A DNA stretch of 64,000 nt from Glebionis coronaria (lineage: Eukaryota > Streptophyta > Magnoliopsida > Asterales > Asteraceae): NCBI GenBank assembly GCA_025667525.1, contig CM046875.1, forward strand, positions 119,588,340-119,652,339, in the 5' to 3' direction. Of this stretch, positions 21,140 to 32,083 are shown in pieces. How positions within the stretch are numbered: position 1 is the stretch's first letter; the number at the start of each line of letters is the position of its first letter. A model generated the notes under the pieces. That model saw only the letters and a program-made list of their open reading frames with translations. It was not told the DNA's origin and did no database searches. The position numbers were made by a program, and so were the translations under genes.

Positions 21140-21757
21140 TTTTTCTTGGATATAAGGGGACTCATCTCATCGTCTATCTTATTTTAATCCAATAGATAAG
21201 ATTAAGCACAAAATATATATTCACTCATTTTTTTCAAATATTAATATCTCTTAAACCGTTAATCGTTATTTGAAGAAAAACACACCGTTACGAAGAGCAT
21301 TTAATTATCTTTCTATAGATATGCTATATGATACACTTTCGACAACTTTTTTTTTTCATTTTTTTTACGTTTTCGAAAATTATCATATATGATATTAATA
21401 TCATATACGATGTAACACCAGTATCATATATGATATGACCTATCATATATGATAGAAACCAATATTATATATGATTTAACGTTGTTATCATATATGATGA
21501 AACAATATTATCATATATGATATTTCACGTAAATTTTAACAAGAAGAAAAAAACGATATTTTTTTTCTTCAAAAATATATCATATTGCATATTGGTAGAA
21601 AGATAATTAAACGCTCGTCGCGATGGTATAATTATTTTCGTTTAACACTTAAAGATTTATAAGATATTAAAATTATAAAAAAATAGGTAAAAAATAAAAT
21701 ATATTTGATAAAAATGAAATGGATGGTAGGAATGAGTCCCCTCATATCCAAGAAAAA
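21140..21757. mobile_element. Long foldback element with ATCATATATGAT core
   Basis: The outer ends tttttcttggatataagggg and its inverse (ctcatatccaagaaaaa) lie at 21140-21160 and 21741-21757. A second inverted pair, gcatttaattatctttct near 21297 and agaaagataattaaacgc near 21598, is deeper in. The arms stay alignable between these pairs, so nearly the whole 618 bp is an imperfect palindrome. No ORF is present. Confidence 0.65.
21388..21523. repeat. Array of ATCATATATGAT palindromes
   Basis: Seven perfect or near-perfect copies of the 12-bp palindrome occur in about 135 bp, spaced about 20 bp apart, at the loop end of the foldback element. Confidence 0.8.
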
Positions 21758-21819
21758 ATATAGTTTCCAAAATAGCTCTTCTCATTTTATTTTTCATTTT
21801 AAAATAAGACAAAATAACT

Positions 21820-22284
21820 AGGGTGTGTTTGGTATTTTGTTATGAATAATGGGTATGTGTTTCGGAATAATATGGAATGACAATGGATATGATTAAAAGT
21901 GCGTTTGGTTTGCAAATTATAATCACTATCGGTATTGGTTTGATAATAGGGTAGAATGAAAGTAATCTTTCATATAAAATGTCGTTTGATATATTCATAT
22001 GACTATCATAATCAATTTGAATTAACATGTTTGATTTGATATAAGTCTACTATAATATTGATAAAATAATTATTATATAATGTTTATAACTATTATAAAA
22101 TTTGTGAGATATAATGTGGGGTTAGGTGTAATGAACTTGAAAGGAGCATTTTTTCTCGTCAATGAATCTATTATTGTATTCCTTTTTTTTATTCCTATAT
22201 TTATGAACCAAGCATTTTTTTTCAAATTCTCTATGCATATGAAAGTATTCCCTCATTCCCATTACTAGATACCAAACGCACCCT
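21820..22284. mobile_element. MITE with 16-bp terminal inverted repeats
   Basis: It starts agggtgtgtttggtat and ends ataccaaacgcaccct, one mismatch between the ends. The type resembles hAT-like MITEs. The flanks (aaataact and aaatgtat) are only a weak 8-bp duplication. Confidence 0.6.
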
Positions 22285-22986
22285 AAATGTATCACTTCCA
22301 ATAATGTTGTTTGGTTTGATAAATATGAGTTTGGAATCAAAATTTTACTTATATTGTGTTTTTGTTTTTTGTTTGTTTTTGTTTTTACTTCTTTGCTTTT
22401 TAATAACACGATCACATTCTATAAACACTAAATAACCAACCATGCTTTGAATTTGAGTTTTTTAGCCATTAACGACAAATGTATAACTTTACTAGTTAGT
22501 ATAAAATAAGATAAGAACCTTATAGAATTTTTAGCAACTTAGTGCAAGTGGTTTTGATTGGATAATATGTCGATATAATGGCTGTGTAACAGTATACAAT
22601 ACCAAATTGTAGAAAAAACACTAAAATGGTTAGGAAATTATCAAGCTCCAAATTACTTTTCTAGATTATTTTTTTCCTTTTGAATAAAATTAATCAATCA
22701 AAATAAAATAAAGTAAGGTTTATGTGACTTACTGTTTTGGTTGGGAGATTAGTTCAACAATTGTGTTGTTGTTGAATTATGTGCTAATGGCTCATATCAA
22801 ATTTAAAACTTGGCCATTTTTATTTTATATTTTTTTAGTTAACTTTGAAAAAATAAAAATAAAAATGAAAGAAGGGGAATGAGATTATATAGTAGGCTAT
22901 ATGAGATTCTCCAAATATTATTATATGGTTTCCAATTTTGACTACTCCACTGATATATACTAAACATAGGTATGATTCATATAGTC
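22285..22986. other. AT-rich intergenic sequence
   Basis: No gene, RNA or repeat recognised; ends at the target duplication attgt (22987-22991) of the next element. Confidence 0.5.
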
Positions 22987-22991
22987 ATTGT

Positions 22992-23448
22992 TATAAGAAT
23001 TATTATAAGTGTATAAACATTAATATTAAAACATGCATGAAAAACACTTATACTATTATGGCACAAGATCTTAGAATACGATAATAACCACATTAATATG
23101 GCGAAATAAGAACAACATACCGGAAGCCGTAGCGGATGTTGACATGATGTAAGCAATACTTAAACACGACTAGTTTCTCGCCCTTAACCCAATTGCGTGT
23201 AGAGAGCTAGATGGAGAGCTACAATGATTCTACTTCTATTTTTTGTGTGTATTGGGTAGGGAGAGGACTAGTCATATATATAGTCTTAAGAGTAAGTATA
23301 CCATCAATACTAACAAACAAAACGGTTTAAGAATTGATGTACCATTAGTATGAATCATAATTATATTGAATTGACATGATTACACATATGTAACCTATAA
23401 TTCAAAATATAGGGTAATTATGACTTAGCTTAATGTCACAATCTTACA
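22992..23448 (-). repeat. copia 3' LTR (457 bp)
   Basis: It starts tataagaatt (TG changed to TA) and ends aatcttaca. Nearly identical to 29397-29853. Confidence 0.9.
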
Positions 23449-23459
23449 TTCTCCCACTT
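23449..23459 (-). promoter_or_regulatory. Polypurine tract
   Basis: Minus strand aagtgggagaa directly precedes the 3' LTR start tgtaagattg. Confidence 0.75.
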
Positions 23460-23786
23460 GACATGATGTTTCTACATGGTACAACATAAGGCTAGCAAAT
23501 CAAATCTTAATAACCGTCATCATAAGTATCTCAACATAACAAATCACATAATGGGGATCATGGCGGTCATACACATTATTTCTTGTATACTCCCTTCCAT
23601 ACATCACAACATTATGAACTCATCATGCTAGATTCGTTAGTTATATATGAATAACATACAGTCCACATACTTGTTATGATAATACATAAAATTTCTTGTT
23701 CCAAACATAAATGCATGCTTAACATAATGAATAGGAAACAACATCAGAAACATTTTATTGAGCTCAAGAGTGTTAGAACATCATAA

Positions 23787-25301
23787 TTAGTTATCAATAC
23801 AACCAAGACCCAACCTAGGAACATGTTGCATAAATGCCTCTGGTGGTAAACCCTTGGTAAGAGGATCCGCAATCATTAGATCCGTACTAATATGTTCGAG
23901 ATGCACTCTTTGTTTCTGAACTTCTTCTTTCACGATAAAGAATTTTATATCCATGTGTTTTGTACCTTTAGAGTATTTATCGTTCTTAGAGAAGAAAATT
24001 GTTGCGGTATTATCACAGTACATTTTCAGCGGCTTGCTTATAGTGTCGACAACCCCAAGCCCTGAAATAAAGTTCCGCAACCATAATGCATGAATAGTAG
24101 CCTCATAACAAGCTACAAATTCTGCTTCCATAGTAGATGCAGCAATGATAGATTGTTTGGCACTTTTCCAGGAAATAGCTCCTTGAGCCAGTTGAAACAC
24201 ATAGCCAAACGTTGACTTTCCACTATCCTTGCATCCAGCATAATCAGAATCAGCATATCCAACCACTTCCAAGTGATTAGACCTCTTATAAGTAAGCATA
24301 TAATCCTTTGTTCCTTGAAGATATCTCAATACTTTCTTTGCAGCTTTCCAGTGATGAATACCGAGATTACTTTGATATTTACATATCATTCCGATCGCAA
24401 AACTGATGTCGGGTCTAGTGCAAGTTTGTAGATACATTAAACTGCCCACAACTGAAGCATATGGAATATTTTCCATTTCCTTTCGTTCCACGTCATTCTT
24501 TGGACATTGTTTAAGACTAAACGTGTCTCCCTTTTGAATAAGGACTATACCATCCGAGCATCTGCTCATATTGAATCTCTCAAGAATTTTATCGATATAG
24601 GCTTTTTGAGACAATCCTAATATACCTTGAGATCTATCACGGAATATTGAAATTCCAATCACATAGGATGCCTCACCCATATCTTTCATTTCAAAATTCT
24701 TAGAGAGATATTCTTTAGTCTTATGCAATAAACCAAAGTCATTAGTCACAAGCAAGATGTCATCAACATATAGAACCAAAAATATAAACTTGCTCCCACT
24801 GATCTTGCGGTATATGCATCGATCAACGATGATTTCTTCAAAACCGAAAGATGTAATGGTATCATTAAACTTAATATACCATTGTCTAGAAGCTTGTTTA
24901 AGTCCATATATTGATTTCTTTAATTTACACACCATATTTTCTTTACCATCAGTGGAAAACCCTTCAGGTTGCTCCATATAAACTTCCTCCTCAAGATTTC
25001 CATTCAAAAAGGCGGTTTTCACATCCATTTGATGTAGCTCTAAGTCAAAATGGGCCACTAATGCCAATATTATTCTCAAAGAATCCTTCTTTGAGACGGG
25101 TGAAAAAGTCTCATGGTAATCAACACCGCTTTTCTGAGTACAACCTTTGGCTACAAGTCTAGCTTTATATCTTTCAACACTGCCTTTAGAGTCGCGTTTG
25201 GTCTTATAGACCCATTTATACCTAACTCGTTTAGAACCTTCTGGCAAGTTTACAAGATCCCAGACTTTATTTTGAGCCATTGATTCTAACTCTTCTTTCA
25301 T
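23787..25301 (-). pseudogene. copia pol: reverse transcriptase and RNase H
   Basis: The 504-residue reading is unbroken. RT has VWDLVNLPEGSKRVRYKWVYK, YKARLVAKGCTQ, ELHQMDVKTAFLNG, the catalytic YVDDILLV and GLSQKAYIDKILERF. RNase H has YADSDYAGC, STMEAEFVACYE and KHMDIKFFIVKEEV. The tail reads IADPLTKGLPPEAF. It follows the integrase reading in the same frame across a single TGA at 25311-25313, where the family has Trp before IDAMKEEL. It is the best preserved coding stretch of the element. Confidence 0.88.
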
Positions 25302-25310
25302 AGCGTCAAT

Positions 25311-27078
25311 TCATAATTCAGACTTATCACTTTTTATGGCTTGTGAAAACGATACAGGATCATTATCAATACCAATATCAAAATCTGTCTCTTGTAAGTA
25401 AACTATATAATCATCAGAAATAGCTGATTTTCTAACCCTTGTAGGTTTGTTCAATGCTATTCCAACTGGTTCACTTGTTTGAGTTGGCAAGTTATTTTCT
25501 TCATGAGGTGTTTGTTCATTATTTAAATGTTGTTCTTGATTTTGAGATACAGGAACAACATTTGGTGTAGGTGTGGATTTATAAACATTCATGGGAGATG
25601 GGTCATCATCCCTTATTTCATTAATATCCACAACATGATTTTCAACACTCCCACTAACTTCACCATTTTCTATAAATTTGGCATTGCCTGTTTCAACAAT
25701 TCTAGAACTGTGGTTTGGACAATAAAACCTATACCCTTTGGACTTCTCTGGGTAACCAATGAAGTAACCGCTAACGGTTCGAGAATCCAATTTCTTTTCT
25801 TGTGGATTGTAAACTCGTGCCTCTGAAGGACAACCCCAAACATGCAGGTGTCTAAGACTAGGTTTCCTTCCAGTCCATAACTCAAATGGAGTTTTGGGAA
25901 CTGACTTACTAGGAACCCTATTTAATAGATACACTGTAGTTTTAAGTGCATATATCCACAAACTTTTGGGTAAAGATGATTTACTGATCATGCTCCTAAC
26001 CATCTCCATTAATGTTCTGTTTCGCCTTTCTGCCACACCATTTTGTTGTGGTGTGCCCGGCATAGTATATTGAGCACATATGCCACGACTTTCGAGGAAT
26101 TTTGCAAAGGGACCAGGACATTGTCCAGATTCATCACATTTTCCATAATATTCACCACCTCTATCAGATCTTACGATCTTCACTTTTCTATCTAGTTGCC
26201 TCTCAACCTCGTTTACAAACACCTCGAGGGCATTTATAGATTGAGATTTTTCATGCAGCAAAAAGACATATCCATAACGTGAAAAATCATCTATAAAGGT
26301 GATAAAATATTTTTCTCCAGTGAAGGATGGAGTGTCAAATGGTCCACAAATATCAGTGTGTATAATTTCAAGGAGATCGCTGCTTCTTGTGGCACCTTTC
26401 TTGCTATGTTTGGTTTGCTTTCCCTTAATGCATTCCACACACAAGCCAAAATCGGTGAAGTTCAGATTTGGTAGAATCTCGTTCTTCACCAATCTTTGTA
26501 ATCTTTCTTTGGATATATGACCCAAACGTTTATGCCACAAGAATGCAGAATTTTCATTCACCATACTACGTTTTATTCCAACATTATGTTCAACAGTAAA
26601 TAGAGATTGAGAAAAAACATCATCAAGTTTTAATTTATATAAATTATCAATAAGAATACCATAACCAACAAACGATTTATTCTTATATAAATTAAAATGA
26701 CCATTTCCACCACCAAAAGTATATCCACTAACATCAAGTCTCGGAATAGAAATTAAATTTCTAGAAATCGAAGGTACATAGAGAGTATTCATTAGATCCA
26801 AGTGAAACCCGGTATCTAACTTCAGACGGTAAGTCCCTACGCCTTCAATTGGGGCCTTCATTCGGTTCCCCATAAAGAGAAAGTTATTAGTTGTGCTTAT
26901 GGTTTGGATTGTAAGGAATCTCTGCATAATATTGGAAACATGAGTAGTAGCACCAGAATCAAACCACCAAGTATTAGAAGGAACTTCAGACAAATTTGAT
27001 TCAAAGCATACAGAAACATAATGTATACCTTTCTTTTCGAACCAAGCCTTACGCTTAAGGCAATCCTTTTGGAAATGC
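25311..27078 (-). pseudogene. copia pol: protease and integrase
   Basis: The protease motif is [13 protein letters not shown] (Asp-Ser-Gly, the copia type). The pre-integrase [14 protein letters not shown] and zinc residues [12 protein letters not shown] follow. The integrase DDE residues lie in [27 protein letters not shown] and [14 protein letters not shown]. The C-terminal region after GWP/FGC-type motifs is variable and ends [13 protein letters not shown], then TGA. This frame extends upstream of the apparent start into the zinc-knuckle part of gag ([16 protein letters not shown]). There the second Cys is Ser. Confidence 0.85.
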
Positions 27079-27099
27079 CCCTCTTTCTTGCTAAATTTG

Positions 27100-27840
27100 C
27101 ATTTGTGTCTTGTTCCTTCTTCACACCATTAGCAACCTTTGAGGTTGTAGCATGGTGCTTCTTCTTAAAGTTCTTGGGTGTTGGTTTGAGCTTCTTGTCA
27201 ACTCCTTGATTCACCAAGTTAACAGAGTGAACTCTTTGCTTCTTTATTCTTGATTCCTCTTGAATAAGCTTACTGGACAGTTCATCAATATTCCACTTAT
27301 CCTTTAATGTGTTATAATTGATGTGAAACGGTCCATATTCAGGAGGAAGTGAATTCATAATGAATTGCACCAAGAAAGAGTCATCAACATTCATACCTAG
27401 TGTCTTAAGTCTTGCTGCGTTATTTGTCATATCAAGGACATGTTGCTGCATACTCTTTGAACCATCAAATTTCATGGTGGTGAGTTCAGCCATAAGTGTC
27501 CCTGCTAGTGCTTTGTCAGCAGAACGAAACTTCTCTTCCACTAGCGTAAGAAAATCTTTAGCATTCTGATTTTCATTGCTAGGAAGACTAGGCTTAATGT
27601 TGTTGGCAATTGACATCCGCATAAAGTTCAAGCAAAGTCTGTTAGACCTTGTCCATGCCTTATGGTATGCTTTTTGAGCCTCTGTACTTTCATTGATAAG
27701 GTCAGCAGGCCTATCCTCCAAAAGCGCCAAGTCAAGATCCAAAGCACCTAAGTGGAAAGTGACTTGTTCGCTCCATTCGGAGAAATTCACACCGGTAAAC
27801 AAGGTAACAGAAGAAGCTTGAGAGTGAAGGTTAATTGCTG
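27100..27840 (-). pseudogene. copia gag
   Basis: It reads a UBN2-type gag: TGVNFSEWSEQVTFHLGALD, then LWT-like LCLNFMRMSIANNIK, and EKFRSADKALAGTLMAELTTMKFDG with MNSLPPEYGPFHINYNT. A frameshift at about 27115 separates it from the zinc knuckle. The knuckle is read in the pol frame and has lost one of its Cys residues. No ATG is in a convincing place: the frame is open upstream to a tttttgcag acceptor-like site near 27833. The start is therefore either in a spliced leader exon or lost. Confidence 0.78.
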
Positions 27841-29382
27841 CAAAAAATGTATATGCTTACTAATTAAAAAAATGTGAGATAAATAATTTAAATATATATT
27901 ATTGGTCTCCTTTGGGTAAACACAACAATATATCATCATCTTTATTAGAATGCAATAAAACTTTATATGAAAATAGAATATACTTTGTCAAATGTATAAA
28001 GCATCTTTGGATAACTACACACACATGACAAAAGTGTATTAATTTTTAACTTTCAATATATTAGTTATAGAATAACAATTTTCCTTTGGGCAAATTCATA
28101 AATTCTATCAACTAATAAAATGTATAATAGCATTCTTTATAAAACAACGTGAATAATATGACTACAAATTTGAAATTAATTTGGCCACTTTGGTGACTAA
28201 AAAATTAATATCACTTAATGTCATATAATAAATAAATAAATAAAAATTTAATAACAGAATGAAGATTTTAAACACATAATTGTTACAAATAGTTTAATTT
28301 TGTAACGTTAAATCTTAAATGCAATAATGAAGATTTATGTTTAAAAAAAATTATCAATGAAAATTTAAGACATATAAATTTTACAATTAATAAATATTTC
28401 AAACTTTGTAACATCTAATTAAATTCTTCAAACTTAAATAATCATTAAAGATTATTGTTACAATTATTTGAAATAATGTAACATTTAATTTTTTTTAATA
28501 TGTCAATTAATTTGGACATAAAACATCCCTAATTCAAAACGTAAACAAGTGCAACAATTTAAATTAATTATTACATAAATATCATGCATGTAGTTATCAA
28601 GTTTTTAATTGCTATATTTAAACATTTGACCATAAAGAGTAATCAATCATGAAACATCATCATATTACAATTTTAAATGTAAATAAATCAATTACTTGAC
28701 TAAAAGTACAAAATCATAACATAGACCTTACAGATTCATAATACTAAAAGTGCGTAAAAGAAATATTACAAGAAGAAAACATTCAAAATCAAACATTTAA
28801 ATGCAAGTTTACAAAACGTGCAATATTTGAAAAACAATTTTTGATAGCGGGAGCGATAAACATCATGAGAGATAACATTCAACAATAAAAAAACTAAGTA
28901 TTAGACTTTATTAGTTTATCTATTATTAAACGCAAATGTATGATGTGCGCTAGTAAACTATACACAATCGCAAGTTAATTACGTAATAAGCGTGAAAAAC
29001 AAATACTTGATACAACTAAATAATGTTACACTAGCATTCAATCAAGAGTTAAAAGTATCATTATCTTGTTACAAGAAAAAGAAAAGGAGAAACATAAAAC
29101 AAACTAGATGTAAAAGTAATACGCATTTTCTTTTTCACATAAACAATTTATTCATAAGTAAATGATAGTAAATAAATTCATAAGTAAATGATAGTAACTT
29201 TGGATTTTTATATGTTTAGGTTTTGAGATTCGTTGACGTACATACAAATATTACACATTCATGCACATGAGAATGTCACAAATATATAAAACATGTATTT
29301 GCAAATGTGCAAACAGTAACAGAAAATAATGAAACGTTTTTAGGTTCGAATATACGGGTTATTATCTATTCAAAACGTTGGC
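27841..29382 (-). other. Long AT-rich leader of the copia element
   Basis: About 1.5 kb between the primer site and gag with no ORF of interest. It contains a short tandem repeat of ttcataagtaaatgatagta (near 29150-29195). A leader of this length is unusual for a copia element and may contain an intron ending at about 27833. Confidence 0.5.
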
Positions 29383-29396
29383 TCTCTGATACCACA
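29383..29396 (-). promoter_or_regulatory. tRNA-Met primer binding site
   Basis: Minus-strand TGGTATCAGAGAGC begins three bases inside the 5' LTR. It matches the initiator tRNA-Met type with one extra or changed position after TGGTATCAGAG. Confidence 0.82.
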
Positions 29397-29853
29397 TGTA
29401 AGAATTATTATAAGTGTATAAACATTAATATTAAAACATGCATGAAGAACACTTATACTATTATGGCACAAGATCTTAGAATACGATAATAACCACATTA
29501 ATAGGACGAAACAAGAACAACATACCAGAAGCCGTAGCGGATGTTGACATGATGTAAGCAACACTTAAACACGACTAGTTTCTCGCCCTTAACCCAATTG
29601 CGTGTAGAGAGCTAGATGGAGAGCTACAATGATTCTACTTCTATTTTTTGTGTGTATTGGGTAGGGAGAGGACTAGTCATATATATAGTCTTAAGAGTAA
29701 GTATACCATCAATACTAACAAACAAAACGGTTTAAGAATTGATGTACCATTAGTATGAATCATAATTATATTGAATTGACATGATTACACATATGTAACC
29801 TATAATTCAAAATATAGGGTAATTATGACTTAGCTTAATGTCACAATCTTACA
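29397..29853 (-). repeat. copia 5' LTR (457 bp)
   Basis: It starts tgtaagaatt and ends aatcttaca, an inverted repeat TGTAAGA...TCTTACA. The right target duplication attgt follows. Confidence 0.92.
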
Positions 29854-29858
29854 ATTGT

Positions 29859-30413
29859 TTCATTCCAGTTGGGTCACTCCAAAAAAGGATTCATTAATGT
29901 TCATTGAAAAAAAAATCTATAAAATTTTTTGGATTATTGTGTATACTACATTAAATTAAAAATTTTTACATTATTATTACTATTATTACTGATCAATAAA
30001 ATAAATATCTGTAAAAAGGGAAGTGTGAAATTCTTTTATGGTAAAAAATGTAACCATATACATATAAAATGACAACAATGGAATGCCAATCATCGGGTTT
30101 TATTTGTAAAGTCTCTATTCCTTGGTAATCAAAGCCCAAAGATCTATGAATTAGCCCATGCTTAACTAGCCAAGCAGACAAATTACCCTGCATCTTTTTT
30201 CTCTCTCCCGCATTTTTTTGTATAAGTATTTCAGATTTACGATGAAATTTCTGAAGATTACGCCGCGACTTTTGATTCTGTGCAAAGGATCCTGTTTAAT
30301 TTACTAATTCGTTCTTGTTCTTATTATAAGATCGTGATTGGATCTGCATATGTTTGGTAAAGAGAATAATCGTCTCCTTTGAGAATAATCAAAAACGGAA
30401 AGTGTTCAATTGG
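29859..30413. other. Unassigned sequence between the copia element and plastid DNA
   Basis: No gene recognised. Around 30190-30400 there is a ctctctcccgc tract and a short open stretch starting [16 protein letters not shown] at 30240. That could be the start of a nuclear transcript, but nothing downstream continues it. Confidence 0.4.
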
Positions 30414-30530
30414 AACATGAAAACGTGACGAAATTGGTCCTAGTTACTCTTCGGGACGGAGTGGAAGAGGGGAGGGGATTCTCGAACGCGGAAAAGGATC
30501 CAATAACTTCGAAAGAATTGAGACTTTGGA
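30414..30530 (+). pseudogene. Plastid group II intron-like fragment (rps12 type)
   Basis: The run ttactcttcgggacggag and the following ggaggggattctcgaacg resemble the plastid rps12 intron 3' region as I remember it. It stops before the domain V/VI end and the exon. Confidence 0.45.
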
Positions 30531-30617
30531 CCTGGAGGAGGATTTGTAATACCCTTTCAATTGACATAGACCCACGTTGTCTAGTAAAATGAAAATGAGA
30601 ATGCGACATCAGGAATA

Positions 30618-30622
30618 GTTGG

Positions 30623-30659
<37 letters not shown>

Positions 30660-30690
30660 CGTGTCACCAGTTCAAATCTGGTTCCTGACA
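30618..30690 (+). tRNA. trnF-GAA: Plastid-type tRNA-Phe (GAA) copy
   Basis: A 73-base cloverleaf. Its acceptor GTTGGGA pairs with TCCTGAC (G-U and A-U allowed), the D arm is GCTCAGTTGGTAGAGC, and the anticodon GAA is at 30651-30653 in a GAGGACTGAAAATCCTC arm. The T arm is CCAGTTCAAATCTGG. It lies within plastid trnL-F spacer sequence, so it is a transferred copy. Folding is intact, but expression in the nucleus is doubtful. Confidence 0.85.
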
Positions 30691-30841
30691 CACGATTAAT
30701 TTGTATGAGTTTCTATTCTACTAATTGCTATGAATACATATTCATTAAGACTATAGATAATAATACATATTATCCATCTCGGTCTTTATTACTTGGATCA
30801 TATTTGCCATTTAGTTGCATACTCGAACAAATACAAATTTG

Positions 30842-30967
30842 CAGGGGACAAATTCTGCAATTGTGACGACTATAGGTTTTCTTATAATTTGGATATGCTA
30901 TTTTGGGGTCAATCTATTAGGAATAGGGCTACATAGTTATGGTGCATTTACGTTAACCTCTAGTTAA
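30842..30967 (+). pseudogene. ccsA: ccsA 3' fragment (plastid)
   Basis: It reads the C-terminal ~40 residues of plastid CcsA, the heme attachment factor for c-type cytochromes: [17 protein letters not shown], then [18 protein letters not shown] and TLTSS with a TAA stop. There is no start or upstream part, so it is a fragment in the mosaic insertion. Confidence 0.82.
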
Positions 30968-31237
30968 ACTAAAGAAAAGTTACAAACATACGGTATATAT
31001 AAAACACTTTGCGTCAACCGGCGGAAATAAATTATTTAGTACCTCTTTCCAATACTGACTGAAAGTGCGTTGCTGTGTCAGAAGAAGGATAGCTATACTG
31101 ATTCGGTATACTCTAAAGATGCCCTCAGTACAATATTGACGATCTCACAAAGATTTTTTAGTGAATTTACATTTACTGATCCAATCTTTTACGAAATCGA
31201 TCCCCTTTTGACTTTACAAGAATATGTGGAGCTCGAC

Positions 31238-31297
31238 ATGTCTGGAAGCACAGGAGAACGTTCTTTTGCTGATATTATTACAAGTATTCATTACTGG
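31238..31297 (+). pseudogene. psbE: psbE 5' fragment with upstream region (plastid)
   Basis: It begins [20 protein letters not shown], the N-terminus of cytochrome b559 alpha with Arg to His near the end, then breaks off at the junction with rpoB. The preceding ~190 bp resembles the psbE 5' untranslated region. Only 20 codons are kept. Confidence 0.85.
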
Positions 31298-31403
31298 GGA
31301 AAACAGAAAGTATTCGTGTATATATTTTACAAAAACGTGAAATCAAAGTAGACGATAAAGTAGCTGGAAGACATGGAAATAAGGATATCATTTCAAAAAT
31401 TTT
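31298..31403 (+). pseudogene. rpoB: rpoB internal fragment (plastid)
   Basis: It reads about 35 residues of plastid RNA polymerase beta ([20 protein letters not shown], then [13 protein letters not shown]), with Gly to Asp changes relative to the usual [12 protein letters not shown]. It is joined directly to psbE on the left and ndhB on the right. Confidence 0.8.
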
Positions 31404-31530
31404 GATGATCGATTCAACCTATGATCAAAAAGATATACCTTGGTTATATTTCATCTCTTCAACAAGTTTAGTAATGAGCATAACGGCCCTATTGTTCCGA
31501 TGGAGAGAGGAACCAATGATTAGCCTTTCG
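31404..31530 (+). pseudogene. ndhB: ndhB internal fragment (plastid)
   Basis: It reads [20 protein letters not shown] then [20 protein letters not shown], an N-terminal membrane part of NADH dehydrogenase subunit 2. It ends next to the retroelement boundary at about 31537. Confidence 0.82.
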
Positions 31531-31536
31531 GGAAGA

Positions 31537-31872
31537 TGACGAAAAAATATAAATCTTCGAAAGTCACCTTATAGGTGTCACGAAGACTCATAATATGATA
31601 TATAGCTCTTAGATCTCAATCAAGAAATAGTAAGAACTATTAGCAATACAAAAGATACTCAAGAAAGAAATTAAGAAATGATGTGTAAAACAATGATTTT
31701 TTGTTGATAGTTAAATTGTAGTTACATGGAAATGATTACAACTTAACATAATGATGAAAATGACTGGTTACAAAGTATTTATAGGGTAAATGAGTGAAGG
31801 TGACATGGGCGGGAAAGTCTGTTAGTAACAAACTTTGACTTTTAGTTTGACTTTTCCAATTGACACATATCA
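31537..31872 (-). repeat. Chromovirus-like 3' LTR (about 336 bp)
   Basis: The inner end is clear: a purine tract then TGATATGTGTCA on the minus strand. A TATA-like ccctataaatac is on the minus strand near 31778-31789. The outer end (31537, tgacg) is a guess from the end of the ndhB fragment. Confidence 0.55.
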
Positions 31873-31888
31873 ATTGCCTCTCCCTTGA
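31873..31888 (-). promoter_or_regulatory. Polypurine tract of the chromovirus-like element
   Basis: Minus-strand caagggagaggcaat lies directly before the LTR start TGATATG. Confidence 0.65.
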
Positions 31889-32083
31889 AACATTGCTTGT
31901 CCTCAAGCAATCTGATTAAGCATCCAACTTGAAATGTGAGAAATATTCAGCTATTGTGTCATACAACTCCCAAGTAGTATCTGTTGTAGTACCATTGACC
32001 CATTGGAATTAGAACATATACAACAGCTACATTCCCCTTTCTAGCCATCCTCCTATCCAGCACAACAAAGGTTTCCTCAAAAA

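Larger units (their letters stand above)
22992..29853 (-). mobile_element. Complete Ty1/copia element, minus strand
   Basis: Two 457-bp LTRs (22992-23448 and 29397-29853) differ at about seven positions by eye. Target duplications attgt flank it exactly (22987-22991 and 29854-29858). The primer site beside the right LTR reads TGGTATCAGAGAGC on the minus strand (initiator tRNA-Met type). A purine tract (aagtgggagaa) adjoins the left LTR. gag, protease, integrase, RT and RNase H are all present in copia order, broken by one frameshift in gag and one TGA between integrase and RT. The outer base pair of the left LTR has changed from TG to TA. Confidence 0.92.
30414..31536 (+). other. Mosaic plastid DNA insertion (NUPT)
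   Basis: At least six plastid pieces from separate parts of a chloroplast genome are joined in one block, all on the plus strand: rps12-intron-like (about 30414-30530), trnL-F spacer with trnF (about 30531-30840), ccsA 3' end (30842-30967), psbE upstream and start (about 31050-31297), rpoB (about 31298-31403) and ndhB (about 31404-31530). Identity is from memory of plastid proteins. Small differences from typical plastid residues show it is not recent or is decaying. Confidence 0.82.

Noticed and set aside
22992..29853. Segmental duplication of host DNA (two 457-bp copies 6.4 kb apart)
   Set aside because: The copies have LTR ends, a primer site, a purine tract and target duplications; they are LTRs.
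30240..30360. Possible first exon of a nuclear gene ([11 protein letters not shown]...)
   Set aside because: Only about 40 codons, no splice partner and plastid DNA directly downstream.
30414..30530. Functional rps12
   Set aside because: Only intron-like sequence is present; no exon is seen.
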